Source: [Flexibacter] sp. ATCC 35103
GTDB lineage: Bacteria > Bacteroidota > Bacteroidia > Flavobacteriales > Flavobacteriaceae
Direction of reading: 5' to 3'
Length of the DNA: 64,000 bases
NCBI RefSeq assembly: GCF_001975985.1
Contig: NZ_MTQF01000015.1
Coordinates: 1 to 64,000, forward strand
The translations under genes were made by a program, and so were the position numbers. Each line of letters begins with the position of its first letter. Position 1 is the first letter of the stretch. The notes below the pieces were generated by a model. It did not search any database and had not been told where the DNA came from. It saw only the letters and a list, made by a program, of their open reading frames with translations. Below, piece by piece: positions 28,313-36,892 of the stretch.

Positions 28313-29740
28313 ATGGCTTCAAAACCAAGCATACCACAAGGAACAAGAGATTTTTCGCCTGCAGAGGTGTCAAAACGTCAATATATTATTCAGGCTATAA
28401 AAAACAATTTCGAGAAATTTGGTTTTCAACCTATCGAAACACCGTCATTTGAGAATTCAGATACCTTAATGGGGAAATATGGAGAAGAAGGAGATCGTTT
28501 GATTTTTAAAATATTGAATTCAGGGAATTTTTTCTTTAATAAAAATAAAATAGAATTACCGGAATCTATAGAAGCATTGCAAACAAATTCTGCTGAAACA
28601 ATAAACCTAGATCAAAGAATTGAACTGAATAAATTTACCGGAAAGATTTCTGAGAAAGCGTTACGTTACGATTTAACCGTTCCGTTTGCCAGATATGTGG
28701 TACAACACCAAAACGAAATTGAATTTCCTTTTAAAAGATATCAGATTCAACCGGTTTGGAGAGCTGACAGACCGCAAAGAGGGCGTTACAGAGAGTTTTA
28801 TCAATGTGATGCTGATGTTGTAGGTTCAAAATCTTTATGGCAGGAAGTAGAATTGGTACAATTGTATGATACGGTTTTTACGTCTTTAGGTTTAGAAGGC
28901 GTAACCATTAAAATCAATAACAGAAAAATATTATCCGGAATTGCTGAAGTAATTGGAGCATCTGATAAATTGATCGATTTTACAGTGGCTCTTGATAAGC
29001 TGGATAAAATTGGCGAGGATGGTGTGAAAAAAGAAATGATCGAAAAAGGTATTGCCGAAGAGGCTTTGATTAAAGTTCAGCCACTTTTTAGTTTCTCAGG
29101 AACATTTTCAGATAAAATCAGCCAACTTTCAGATTTATTAGCAGAATCTGAAGAAGGAATGAAAGGAGTAGAGGAACTGAAATTTATTTGTGACAATGTG
29201 GCAACTTTAGGTTTGGCAACTGCAACTCTAGATCTTGATGTAACACTCGCACGTGGATTAAATTATTATACAGGAGCTATTTTTGAAGTTGCGGCTCCAA
29301 AAACCGTTTCAATGGGTTCTATTGGAGGAGGCGGAAGATACGATGACTTAACAGGTATTTTTGGTTTGAAAAATATGAGTGGAGTTGGAATTTCTTTCGG
29401 TTTAGACCGAATTTATTTAGTGCTGGAAGAATTACAATTGTTTCCGGAAACAGTTGCAGCAACGTCAAAAGCATTGTTTATTAATTACGGAGATGCTGAG
29501 GCTTTATATGCTTCACAAGCAATCCAAAAATTGAGAAAAGAAAATATAAAAGTTGAATTGTATCCTGATAATGTAAAAGTTGGGAAGCAGTTTCAATATG
29601 CAGATAAACGTTTGATTCCTTTTGCGGTAATTGCAGGCGATCAGGAAATTGCATCCAATTCATATTCGCTTAAAAATCTGGTTTCAGGAGAGCAGATTTC
29701 GGTTGATTTTGAAGGGTTGAAAGCTGCTTTATTGACATAA
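28313..29740 (+). CDS. hisS: histidyl-tRNA synthetase
   Basis: A 475-residue class II synthetase. PSIPQGTRDFSP starts the fold, motif 2 is RADRPQRGRYREFYQCDAD, the histidine loops are LARGLNYYTGAIFEV and GGGGRYDDL, and motif 3 is GVGISFGLDRI. The anticodon-binding domain is at about 385-475. It is monocistronic. Confidence 0.97.
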   Translation: MASKPSIPQGTRDFSPAEVSKRQYIIQAIKNNFEKFGFQPIETPSFENSDTLMGKYGEEGDRLIFKILNSGNFFFNKNKIELPESIEALQTNSAETINLDQRIELNKFTGKISEKALRYDLTVPFARYVVQHQNEIEFPFKRYQIQPVWRADRPQRGRYREFYQCDADVVGSKSLWQEVELVQLYDTVFTSLGLEGVTIKINNRKILSGIAEVIGASDKLIDFTVALDKLDKIGEDGVKKEMIEKGIAEEALIKVQPLFSFSGTFSDKISQLSDLLAESEEGMKGVEELKFICDNVATLGLATATLDLDVTLARGLNYYTGAIFEVAAPKTVSMGSIGGGGRYDDLTGIFGLKNMSGVGISFGLDRIYLVLEELQLFPETVAATSKALFINYGDAEALYASQAIQKLRKENIKVELYPDNVKVGKQFQYADKRLIPFAVIAGDQEIASNSYSLKNLVSGEQISVDFEGLKAALLT

Positions 29741-29744
29741 GAGT

Positions 29745-29889
29745 TTAACCGCAAAGTGCGCTAAGATTTAATTTACTCCACGCATAGAAAACACAAAGTT
29801 CGCAAAGCCAGATCAATACAAAGCTTTGCGAACTTTGTCTTTTTATAAGCCATACTTTTAAAAATCTTAGCAACCTTTGCGGTTATTTC
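29745..29889. repeat. nested GCAAAG inverted repeat, copy 1
   Basis: Two nested palindromes. Outer arms TTAACCGCAAAG...CTAAGATTT (29746-29771) pair with AAATCTTAGCAACCTTTGCG and GTTA (29860-29885). Inner arms ACAAAGTTCGCAAAGC (from 29793) pair with GCTTTGCGAACTTTGT (29823-29838). A second copy with the same inner arms is at 54032-54105. The gap 29741-30048 holds nothing else I recognise besides a CTGCTTAAATC word near 29975. Confidence 0.8.
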
Positions 29890-30048
29890 GCAAAGATTTT
29901 GTTTTGATTAAAAAAACGTAAAATTCACAAAGTTCTGAAAGTGATTGTGTTAATGAATTCTAGTGTTTATCTGCTTAAATCTTTTTTAAATTTGCGCGAA
30001 ATAGTTGGTGGGAAAGAAAAAAAAGCATTTAATTTGCGGCCTTAAGTT

Positions 30049-30119
30049 ACGGGCGTAGTTCAAGGGTAGAATAGCGGTCTCCAAAACCGTTGATGGGGGT
30101 TCGAATCCCTCCGCCCGTG
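30049..30119 (+). tRNA. tRNA-Trp (CCA anticodon)
   Basis: The 71-base cloverleaf has acceptor ACGGGCG/CGCCCGT with discriminator G, D-arm GTTCAAGGGTAGAAT, anticodon stem GCGGT/ACCGT with loop CTCCAAA (anticodon CCA), and T-arm GGGGGTTCGAATCCCTC. The 3' CCA is not encoded. Confidence 0.97.
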
Positions 30120-30195
30120 CAATAAAATAAATCAAATAACAATAGTTGTTACTTATTTATCAGAAGCTTTTGAGAAGTTAAGGTAAAAGCATAAA

Positions 30196-30232
30196 AAAAA
30201 GCTTCGTCTGAAATAGGCGAAGCTTTTTTTAA
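30196..30232. terminator. terminator after tRNA-Trp
   Basis: AAGCTTCGTCT pairs with AGGCGAAGCTT (one G-U) around a GAAAT loop, with an A-run before and a T-run after. It is about 77 bases past the tRNA. Confidence 0.8.
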
Positions 30233-30429
30233 TATAAGGTAAACTTGAATTAATAATTATTTATGAAGCCGAGGCCAACCCTTAAATTCAATTTTGATAG
30301 ATAATACTATAATTTTCTAATTTGGATCTCAAATATACTACAACTAAAACGTAATAGTCTTAAAATTGTATTAAATTTTACGGGACTAAATTTGCATTTT
30401 AAAAGGCTCATTTGTAATAAAGTGACAAT

Positions 30430-30461
30430 TTGACATTTTAAAACATTTGGCAGTACTTTTG
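30430..30461 (+). promoter_or_regulatory. promoter of grpE-dnaJ
   Basis: TTG (30430-30432), a 21-base spacer and TACTTTTG (30454-30461) match the Bacteroidetes vegetative promoter. No CIRCE inverted repeat is seen, so heat-shock control, if any, uses another mechanism. Confidence 0.6.
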
Positions 30462-30484
30462 CAATCCAACAGAAAGAATAAAAA

Positions 30485-31063
30485 ATGAAGTTTAAAAATA
30501 TTTTTAAAAATAAAAGTAATATGACTACGGAAAATACAGAGTTCGATCAGGAATTAGATGATGTAACGTTAGAGAACAACGCCAACGGTGAACAATTAAT
30601 TGTTGAAGAATTAAGTGTTGAAGAGCAATTGGCTCAAGACTTGGCAAAAGAAAAAGATAAGTTTTTGAGATTATTTGCTGAATTTGAAAATTACAAAAAA
30701 AGAACTTCAAAAGAGCGTATCGATTTGTTTAAAACAGCAAACCAAGAAGTTTTGTTAGCAATGCTTCCTGTTTTGGATGATTTTGACAGAGCGACTGTAG
30801 AAATCAATAAATCTGACGATGAAAACTTGAAAAAAGGAGTAGAGTTGATTCATGAAAAACTAAAAAGTACTTTAGTATCTAAAGGCTTAGAGCAAGTTGA
30901 AGTAAGAGCAGGTGATGCTTTTAATGCTGATTTTGCTGAGGCAATTACCCAAATTCCAGCTCCGTCTGATAAATTAAAAGGGAAAATTGTTGATGTTATT
31001 GAAAAAGGATACAAATTAGGAGACAAAATTATTCGTTTCCCTAAAGTGGTTATCGGAAACTAA
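30485..31063 (+). CDS. grpE: nucleotide exchange factor GrpE
   Basis: A 192-residue co-chaperone that releases ADP from DnaK. The N-terminal half is a long coiled coil, and FAEFENYKKRTSKER is the family block; the C-terminal beta domain ends in GYKLGDKIIRFPKVVIGN. Start 30485 is used; 30521 (MTTENTEF) is possible. dnaJ follows after 90 bp; dnaK is not in the window. Confidence 0.94.
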   Translation: MKFKNIFKNKSNMTTENTEFDQELDDVTLENNANGEQLIVEELSVEEQLAQDLAKEKDKFLRLFAEFENYKKRTSKERIDLFKTANQEVLLAMLPVLDDFDRATVEINKSDDENLKKGVELIHEKLKSTLVSKGLEQVEVRAGDAFNADFAEAITQIPAPSDKLKGKIVDVIEKGYKLGDKIIRFPKVVIGN

Positions 31064-31153
31064 AAATGTAAATTAGATTCTGAATATCAATTTTTTAAGA
31101 ATTGGATTTTGGAATTTATCCTGATTATATCGGGATGGAATTTAACCTAAATT

Positions 31154-32269
31154 ATGAAAAAAGATTTTTACGAAATACTAGGCATTTCAAAAAATGCTGA
31201 TGCTGCCGAAATTAAAAAAGCATATCGAAAAAGTGCATTGAAATATCACCCGGATAAAAATCCAGGCGACAAAGAGGCAGAAGAAAACTTTAAATTAGCG
31301 GCAGAAGCTTATGAAGTTCTAAGCGATCCTAACAAAAAAGCTAAATACGATCAATACGGACACCAGGCTTTTGATGGTTCCGGAGGTTTTGGCGGCGGTG
31401 GCCATGGTGGTATGAATATGGATGACATTTTCAGCCAGTTTGGTGATATTTTTGGTGGTGGATTTGGCGGTTTCGGCGGAGGCGGTGGCGGAGGTCCTCG
31501 TCGTGCTAAAGGAAGTAATCTTCGAATTAAAGTAAAATTGACTTTGGAGGAAATTGCAAATGGTGTTGAGAAAAAAGTTAAAGTAAAACGTAAAGTTCAG
31601 GCTAAAGGTGTTACATACAAAACATGTTCGACCTGTAATGGTCAGGGACAAGTAATGCGTGTAACTAACACTATTTTAGGAAGAATGCAATCTGCATCTA
31701 CTTGTCCTACTTGTGGTGGTTCTGGTCAAATTTTAGATAAAAGACCTTCTGAAGCAGATTCACAAGGAATGATTCAGGAAGATGAAACAGTATCAATCAA
31801 AATTCCTGCTGGAGTTGTTGATGGTATGCAATTAAAAGTTTCTAATAAAGGAAATGATGCTCCGGGAAATAGTATTCCTGGTGATTTAATTGTAGCTATC
31901 GAAGAATTAGAGCACGAATTCCTGAAACGTGAAGGTGAAAACATTCATTATGATTTATACATTAGTTTCCCTGAAGCAGTCTTAGGAGTTTCTAAAGATA
32001 TTGAAGCAATCAACGGAAAGGTTCGTATTAAATTGGAAGAAGGAATTCAATCCGGAAAAATCTTAAGATTAAAAGGAAAAGGTATTCCAAGTATAAATGG
32101 TTACGGAAGCGGAGATTTACTGGTTCATGTAAATGTTTGGACTCCAAAGACACTTAATAAAGAGCAAAAACAATTTTTTGAAAATGCTCTAAACGATGAA
32201 CATTTTGTTCCAAGCCCTGAAAAATCAGAAAAATCATTTTTTGAGAAAGTAAAAGATATGTTTTCATAA
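31154..32269 (+). CDS. dnaJ: chaperone DnaJ with reduced zinc domain
   Basis: A 371-residue Hsp40. The J-domain (1-70) has HPD at 32-34, followed by a Gly/Phe-rich linker (75-118) and the two C-terminal substrate domains. The zinc region has only two CxxCxGxG motifs, C158/C161 and C184/C187, instead of four: the outer pair that forms zinc site 1 is missing, while the inner pair (site 2) remains. The surrounding sequence is intact, so this looks like a lineage trait, not damage. Confidence 0.95.
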   Translation: MKKDFYEILGISKNADAAEIKKAYRKSALKYHPDKNPGDKEAEENFKLAAEAYEVLSDPNKKAKYDQYGHQAFDGSGGFGGGGHGGMNMDDIFSQFGDIFGGGFGGFGGGGGGGPRRAKGSNLRIKVKLTLEEIANGVEKKVKVKRKVQAKGVTYKTCSTCNGQGQVMRVTNTILGRMQSASTCPTCGGSGQILDKRPSEADSQGMIQEDETVSIKIPAGVVDGMQLKVSNKGNDAPGNSIPGDLIVAIEELEHEFLKREGENIHYDLYISFPEAVLGVSKDIEAINGKVRIKLEEGIQSGKILRLKGKGIPSINGYGSGDLLVHVNVWTPKTLNKEQKQFFENALNDEHFVPSPEKSEKSFFEKVKDMFS

Positions 32270-32304
32270 GCTTAGCCTTTTTATAAAAAAGTACAAATAA
32301 ATTC

Positions 32305-32341
32305 AAAACCCATTCTAATGTAAATTTAGAATGGGTTTTTT
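32305..32341 (+). terminator. terminator of grpE-dnaJ
   Basis: A 13-bp stem AAAACCCATTCTA/TAGAATGGGTTTT (32305-32317 with 32327-32339) is followed by T's, 35 bases after the dnaJ stop. Confidence 0.9.
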
Positions 32342-32433
32342 GCGTAATTATACCAAGATTCGCTTCGAATTATTTACTTTTACACCCTCATGATCATAAT
32401 GATCAAAATGAAGCAGAAAATCTAAAATATAGC

Positions 32434-33354
32434 ATGAGCAACTTACTCGAAGTACATAAAGTCGTAAAACAATACGGTGATTATGTAGCGCTTAACGAAG
32501 TTTCATTAAATGTGCCAAAAGGTAGTATTTACGGGTTATTAGGTCCAAATGGAGCTGGAAAAACTTCTCTTATACGAATCATAAATCAAATTACTTTGCC
32601 GGATAGTGGCGAAATAATTCTGGATGGTGAAAAATTGCAGCCTAAACATGTGCAGACTATTGGCTATCTTCCTGAAGAGAGAGGATTATATACTTCTATG
32701 AAAGTAGGAGAGCAATGTTTGTATCTGGCGCAAATGAAAGGACTTTCTAAAGCCGAAGCAAAAATTCAGTTAGAATATTGGTTTGACCGTTTAGGAATTC
32801 AAGGTTGGTGGAACAAAAAAATACAGGAACTTTCTAAAGGAATGGCGCAAAAAATTCAGTTTGTCGTTTGTGTATTGCACAAACCAAAATTGTTGATTTT
32901 TGACGAACCCTTTTCCGGATTTGATCCTGTAAATGCGAATGTCATTAAAGATGAAATTTTAGCATTGAAAGAACAGGGAGCAACAATTATATTTTCGACA
33001 CACAGAATGGAAAGTGTCGAAGAACTTTGTGATCATATTGCTTTAATTCATAAATCGAATAAATTGATAGAAGGAAAACTGAGCGATGTAAAACGTCAGT
33101 TTAGAACCAATAGTTTTGAGGTTGGAATTCTGACCAGTAATGTTGAAGGTTTAATGTATGATATCACACAAAAATTTACGGTTTCGCCGGCAAATTTTAA
33201 ATCCTTAAATGATGATTTAAAATTAGATATTCAAATTGGAAATTCAACTCCAAATGAATTACTGAATATTCTAACGCAACGTGGGCAAGTAACTCATTTT
33301 GTAGAGAAGATACCTAGTGTAAACGATATTTTTATTCAAACTGTAACCGAATAG
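32434..33354 (+). CDS. ABC transporter ATP-binding protein
   Basis: A 306-residue ATPase of the NatA/DrrA type. Walker A is GPNGAGKT (37-44), the signature is ELSKGMAQK, Walker B is LLIFDEPFSGFDP, and the switch His is in IIFSTHRMES. A C-terminal extension of about 80 residues fits this family. The permease follows after 89 bp; together they form an exporter of unknown substrate, with sodium or peptide export as known roles in the family. Confidence 0.92.
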   Translation: MSNLLEVHKVVKQYGDYVALNEVSLNVPKGSIYGLLGPNGAGKTSLIRIINQITLPDSGEIILDGEKLQPKHVQTIGYLPEERGLYTSMKVGEQCLYLAQMKGLSKAEAKIQLEYWFDRLGIQGWWNKKIQELSKGMAQKIQFVVCVLHKPKLLIFDEPFSGFDPVNANVIKDEILALKEQGATIIFSTHRMESVEELCDHIALIHKSNKLIEGKLSDVKRQFRTNSFEVGILTSNVEGLMYDITQKFTVSPANFKSLNDDLKLDIQIGNSTPNELLNILTQRGQVTHFVEKIPSVNDIFIQTVTE

Positions 33355-33360
33355 ATCTTT

Positions 33361-33442
33361 ATACTACTTAGATTTTAGACTGAATTTAAGAGTCAAAAAA
33401 TATAATCTAAGAAGTCTAAGAAAGTCTAAAAATCTAAAAATA
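33361..33442. repeat. TCTAA-word inverted repeat
   Basis: CTTAGATTTTAGACT in the left half is mirrored by AGTCTAAGAAAGTCTAAAAATC in the right half. The element fills the gap between ATPase and permease genes and shares words with the heptamers before hisS. Confidence 0.65.
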
Positions 33443-33443
33443 A

Positions 33444-34760
33444 ATGAGCATAATTTCATTAATTATAAAAAGAGAGTTTATTGCAAAAGTTCGCAATAAA
33501 TCTTTTGTTGTCATGACTTTTTTAAGTCCACTATTGTTTGTTGCAATAGCAGGATTTATTGGTTATTTGAGTTCGATGAAAGCAGAAACCAAGCGAATTG
33601 CCATTCATGACGAAACAGGTTTATTTGCTAATGATTTTGTAAAGCAAAATAAAAAAGAAGCAGCTTTTAAATATTTGAATTTGTCTGAAATTGATGTAAA
33701 AGCATTAAAAGACAGTATTACAAATGAAAATTTTGATGGTTTAATTATCATTCCAAAAACAAATAACTTAAAAGAGTTAGAAAGTAAAATTGAGTTTATT
33801 TCGAATAATAGTCCAAGTATTTCTTTTATCGAAAAAACACAGGATGTTATTGCCGAGAAAATTACAAAGATAAATCTGGAAACAGCAAAACTCAATACGT
33901 TGGCCATTCAAAAAGCACAATCAGCGGTTAATATGCATTTGATAAAAGCTTCCGGCGAAGAAAGCCTAAAAGGATTAAATGAAATAAAAATTGGGATTGG
34001 AGGTGCATTTGGCTATTTGATTATGATGTTTATTATCATTTATGGCAATATGGTAATGCGAAGCGTGATCGAAGAAAAAACAAATCGTATTATAGAAATC
34101 ATTATTTCATCTGTAAAACCGTTTCAGTTGATGATTGGTAAAATCATCGGGACATCTCTTGCAGGATTGTTACAATTTATGATTTGGGCGATTATTGGTT
34201 TAGGATTAATGTTTGCTGCTTCGGCATTTTTTGGTGTAAATGTTGGTCCAACAGCCAGGATTTCACCTGAATTAATGCAGTCGGCACAAAATGAAATGTC
34301 CGGAAGTGCCCAAATGTACATTAGCGAATTATGGAATTTGCCAATCGCAAGTATCTTAATTGGATTTGTAATTTATTTCGTAGGAGGTTACTTTTTATAT
34401 AGTTCATTTTATGCCGCAATTGGAGCTGCGGTTGACAATCAAACCGATTCTCAACAGTTTCTTTTGCCTATTTTGATGCCACTTATTTTAAGCGTTTACA
34501 TCGGATTTTTTACTGTAGTCAATGATCCTCACGGAACAATAGCTGTTATTTTTTCGATGATTCCGTTAACCTCGCCAATTGTAATGTTAATGAGACTTCC
34601 GTTTGGAGTGCCTTGGTGGCAAATTGCGATTTCGGTATCATTATTGTTTGCTACGTTTTTTCTTGTTGTCTGGTTCGCTGCCAAAATTTACCGAATAGGT
34701 ATTTTAATGTACGGCAAAAAACCAACCTGGAAAGAATTGTATAGATGGCTTAAATATTAG
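33444..34760 (+). CDS. ABC-2 type transporter permease
   Basis: A 438-residue permease of the NatB/YhaP type: one N-terminal helix (about 20-40), a large extracytoplasmic domain (about 45-175) with coiled-coil character, then about five helices between 185 and 430. It includes the VIEEKTNRIIEIIISSVKP motif, which is the coupling helix typical of ABC-2 permeases. It partners the preceding ATPase. Confidence 0.9.
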   Translation: MSIISLIIKREFIAKVRNKSFVVMTFLSPLLFVAIAGFIGYLSSMKAETKRIAIHDETGLFANDFVKQNKKEAAFKYLNLSEIDVKALKDSITNENFDGLIIIPKTNNLKELESKIEFISNNSPSISFIEKTQDVIAEKITKINLETAKLNTLAIQKAQSAVNMHLIKASGEESLKGLNEIKIGIGGAFGYLIMMFIIIYGNMVMRSVIEEKTNRIIEIIISSVKPFQLMIGKIIGTSLAGLLQFMIWAIIGLGLMFAASAFFGVNVGPTARISPELMQSAQNEMSGSAQMYISELWNLPIASILIGFVIYFVGGYFLYSSFYAAIGAAVDNQTDSQQFLLPILMPLILSVYIGFFTVVNDPHGTIAVIFSMIPLTSPIVMLMRLPFGVPWWQIAISVSLLFATFFLVVWFAAKIYRIGILMYGKKPTWKELYRWLKY

Positions 34761-34766
34761 CTTTTA

Positions 34767-34953
34767 TAGTTACAAAGATTCAGAGGTACAAAGTTTCAAA
34801 GGCTTTTGAAGATCAGAACTTATGCAGCTTTTGAATAATGCTTTACGAATTAGATAAGAGCCTTAAAAAGAATATAATAATATAGGTTAAAAGGTGCAAA
34901 GTGACAAAGATTCTAAACTTTGTAACTTTGTACCTTTGCAACTTTGAACCTTA
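34767..34953. repeat. GTNCAAAG-word repeats with promoter-like sites
   Basis: A single left-type array (TTACAAAGATTCAGAGGTACAAAG) at 34767-34806 precedes a hairpin at 34884-34953, whose left half has GGTGCAAAGTGACAAAG and right half ACTTTGTAACTTTGTACC. The right half contains TAACTTTG (34923-34930) and TACCTTTG (34931-34938), both exact TANNTTTG matches upstream of the response regulator. Confidence 0.7.
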
Positions 34954-34961
34954 GAAAAGAA

Positions 34962-36125
34962 ATGAGTAAAATACTAATTATAGAAGACGAAGCATCGATC
35001 AGAAGAGTTTTGGTGAAAATCTTATCAGAAGAGAATGATACCTATCAGGTAGAAGAAGCAGAAGATGGAGTTGCGGGGCTTGAAAAAATAAAAAACAACG
35101 ACTATGATTTGGTTTTGTGTGATATCAAAATGCCAAAAATGGACGGTGTTGAGGTTCTTGAAGAAGCTAAAAAAATAAAACCTGAAATTCCGATGGTTAT
35201 GATTTCAGGACATGGCGATATGGAAACGGCGATTCATACCATGCGTTTGGGAGCCTTTGATTATATCTCAAAACCACCGGACTTAAACCGTTTATTAAAT
35301 ACTGTACGTAATGCTTTAGATAAAAAGCAACTTGTGGTTGAGAATAAAATCCTAAAGAAAAAAGTAAGCAAAAATTACGAAATGATAGGGGAGAGCGAAG
35401 CTATTAATCATATTAAAGTTATGATTGATAAAGTAGCTCAAACTGAAGCCAGAGTTTTGATTACGGGACCAAACGGAACCGGAAAAGAATTAGTGGCGCA
35501 TCAATTACATGAAAAAAGCGAGCGTGCAAATTATCCTTTGATTGAAGTAAACTGTGCTGCAATACCAAGTGAATTGATCGAAAGTGAATTGTTTGGCCAT
35601 GTAAAAGGAGCGTTCACATCAGCAGTAAAAGATCGTGCAGGAAAGTTTGAAGCTGCTGATAAAGGAACTATTTTCTTAGATGAAATTGGAGATATGAGTC
35701 TTTCTGCACAAGCCAAGGTATTGCGTGCCTTGCAGGAAAGCATGATAACAAGGGTTGGTGCTGAAAAAGATATAAAAGTCGATGTGCGTGTTGTGGCTGC
35801 AACAAATAAAGATTTAAAAACCGAAATTGCCGAAGGTCGTTTCCGTGAAGATTTATACCATCGTTTGGCAGTGATTTTAATAAAAGTTCCGCCATTAAAC
35901 GAAAGACGTGACGATATTCCGGCTTTGATAAGACATTTTGCAGCAAAAATTGCTTCAGAACAAGGAAATGTGGTTAAAGTATTTTCGGCGCAAGCCATAA
36001 AATTATTACAGGAATATGATTGGACAGGAAATATTCGTGAACTTCGAAATGTAGTCGAAAGATTGATTATTTTGGGAGGTAATGAAATTTCTGAAACCGA
36101 TGTAAAAATGTTTGCAAGCAAATAA
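34962..36125 (+). CDS. NtrC-like response regulator lacking the DNA-binding domain
   Basis: A 387-residue protein with a receiver domain (1-120, phospho-site D54, conserved K104) and a sigma54-type AAA+ domain (about 140-375) with Walker A GPNGTGKE (169-176) and Walker B GTIFLDEIGD (235-244). Two oddities: the sigma54-contact loop reads GAFTSA (216-221) instead of GAFTGA, and the protein ends at the close of the AAA+ domain with no Fis-type helix-turn-helix. It could act on sigma54 from solution or through a partner. The ATG at 34962 is chosen over a TTG at 34944 inside a repeat. No kinase is adjacent. Confidence 0.88.
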   Translation: MSKILIIEDEASIRRVLVKILSEENDTYQVEEAEDGVAGLEKIKNNDYDLVLCDIKMPKMDGVEVLEEAKKIKPEIPMVMISGHGDMETAIHTMRLGAFDYISKPPDLNRLLNTVRNALDKKQLVVENKILKKKVSKNYEMIGESEAINHIKVMIDKVAQTEARVLITGPNGTGKELVAHQLHEKSERANYPLIEVNCAAIPSELIESELFGHVKGAFTSAVKDRAGKFEAADKGTIFLDEIGDMSLSAQAKVLRALQESMITRVGAEKDIKVDVRVVAATNKDLKTEIAEGRFREDLYHRLAVILIKVPPLNERRDDIPALIRHFAAKIASEQGNVVKVFSAQAIKLLQEYDWTGNIRELRNVVERLIILGGNEISETDVKMFASK

Positions 36126-36138
36126 GTTGCTTCGCGCA

Positions 36139-36218
36139 ATAGGCTTTAAGCTATAAGCTTTAGGCTTTTAAAAAATAATAATATTTTAGCTTATAGCCTA
36201 AAGCTTAAAGCCTAAAGC
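36139..36218. repeat. GGCTTTAAGC-word inverted repeat
   Basis: The left half AGGCTTTAAGCTATAAGCTT is mirrored by the right half AGCTTATAGCCTAAAGCTTA, followed by AAGCCTAAAGC. The palindrome fills most of the gap before the half-helicase gene. Confidence 0.75.
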
Positions 36219-36226
36219 ATAAAAAA

Positions 36227-36892
36227 ATGAAACTAAAAAAAATAAACGAAAAATTACAAGACGCTTTAATCGAAAATGGTTTAACGGAAGCGAATGTTTT
36301 ACAGCAGGAAACTTTTTCGACTATAAAAAGCGGTGCTGATTGTATTATCCTTTCTCCAGCCGGAAGTGGAAAATCGACTACAATTGTAATAAATGTAATT
36401 CAGCAGTTGGCAGGTCATACAGAAGAATCGCCTCGTGCTTTGATTTTTGTAGAGGATAAAGCAAAAGTATTGGAGATGGTTGAACTTTTTGAGAAATACG
36501 GAAAATATTCTAATCTTGAAGTTTATGGTGTTCACGACAAAGGCGATACAGATTATGATAAAAATTATATTTCTACCGGAATAGATGTTTTAATTGGTAC
36601 GCCAAATAAACTTAGTGATATGTTTACAACTGCAGGATATAATGTAAACCGCTTAAAAATGTTTATCATCGACGATGCAGATCCTATGTTGAAATTACGT
36701 CACGAAACTAAAATCATGCGTATTTCGAACAGTATTACAAAAACGCAACGTATTATTTTTGCTGAACAATTAACTGAACGTATCGAAATTTTGGCTGATA
36801 AAATGATGTTAGAGCCTTATTTGTTTGATATGGATGAAGAAGGTGAAGAAGAACTTGATGAAGAAGAAGACGATATTCAGGAAGAGGAATAA
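36227..36892 (+). CDS. single-domain DEAD-box-helicase-like protein
   Basis: A 221-residue protein equal to the first RecA domain of a DEAD-box helicase. It has a Q-motif-like region (LQQETFSTI), Walker A SPAGSGKST (43-51), a TPNKL motif Ib (125-129) and motif II as DDAD (149-152). The second RecA domain with motifs IV-VI is absent; instead there is a strongly acidic tail (about 198-221). It may bind ATP and a partner but is unlikely to unwind RNA alone. No remnant of a second domain follows; a CAGT repeat begins right after the stop. Confidence 0.8.
   Translation: MKLKKINEKLQDALIENGLTEANVLQQETFSTIKSGADCIILSPAGSGKSTTIVINVIQQLAGHTEESPRALIFVEDKAKVLEMVELFEKYGKYSNLEVYGVHDKGDTDYDKNYISTGIDVLIGTPNKLSDMFTTAGYNVNRLKMFIIDDADPMLKLRHETKIMRISNSITKTQRIIFAEQLTERIEILADKMMLEPYLFDMDEEGEEELDEEEDDIQEEE

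Larger units (their letters stand above)
30120..30484. other. 365-bp intergenic region
   Basis: It holds a terminator at 30196-30232 and the grpE promoter at 30430-30461. Between them I see only AT-rich sequence. Confidence 0.6.

Noticed and set aside
35531..36139. A 202-codon open frame on the minus strand, antisense to the response regulator
   Set aside because: It is a shadow of the AAA+ coding frame; the plus-strand protein has clear motifs and the antisense product matches nothing.
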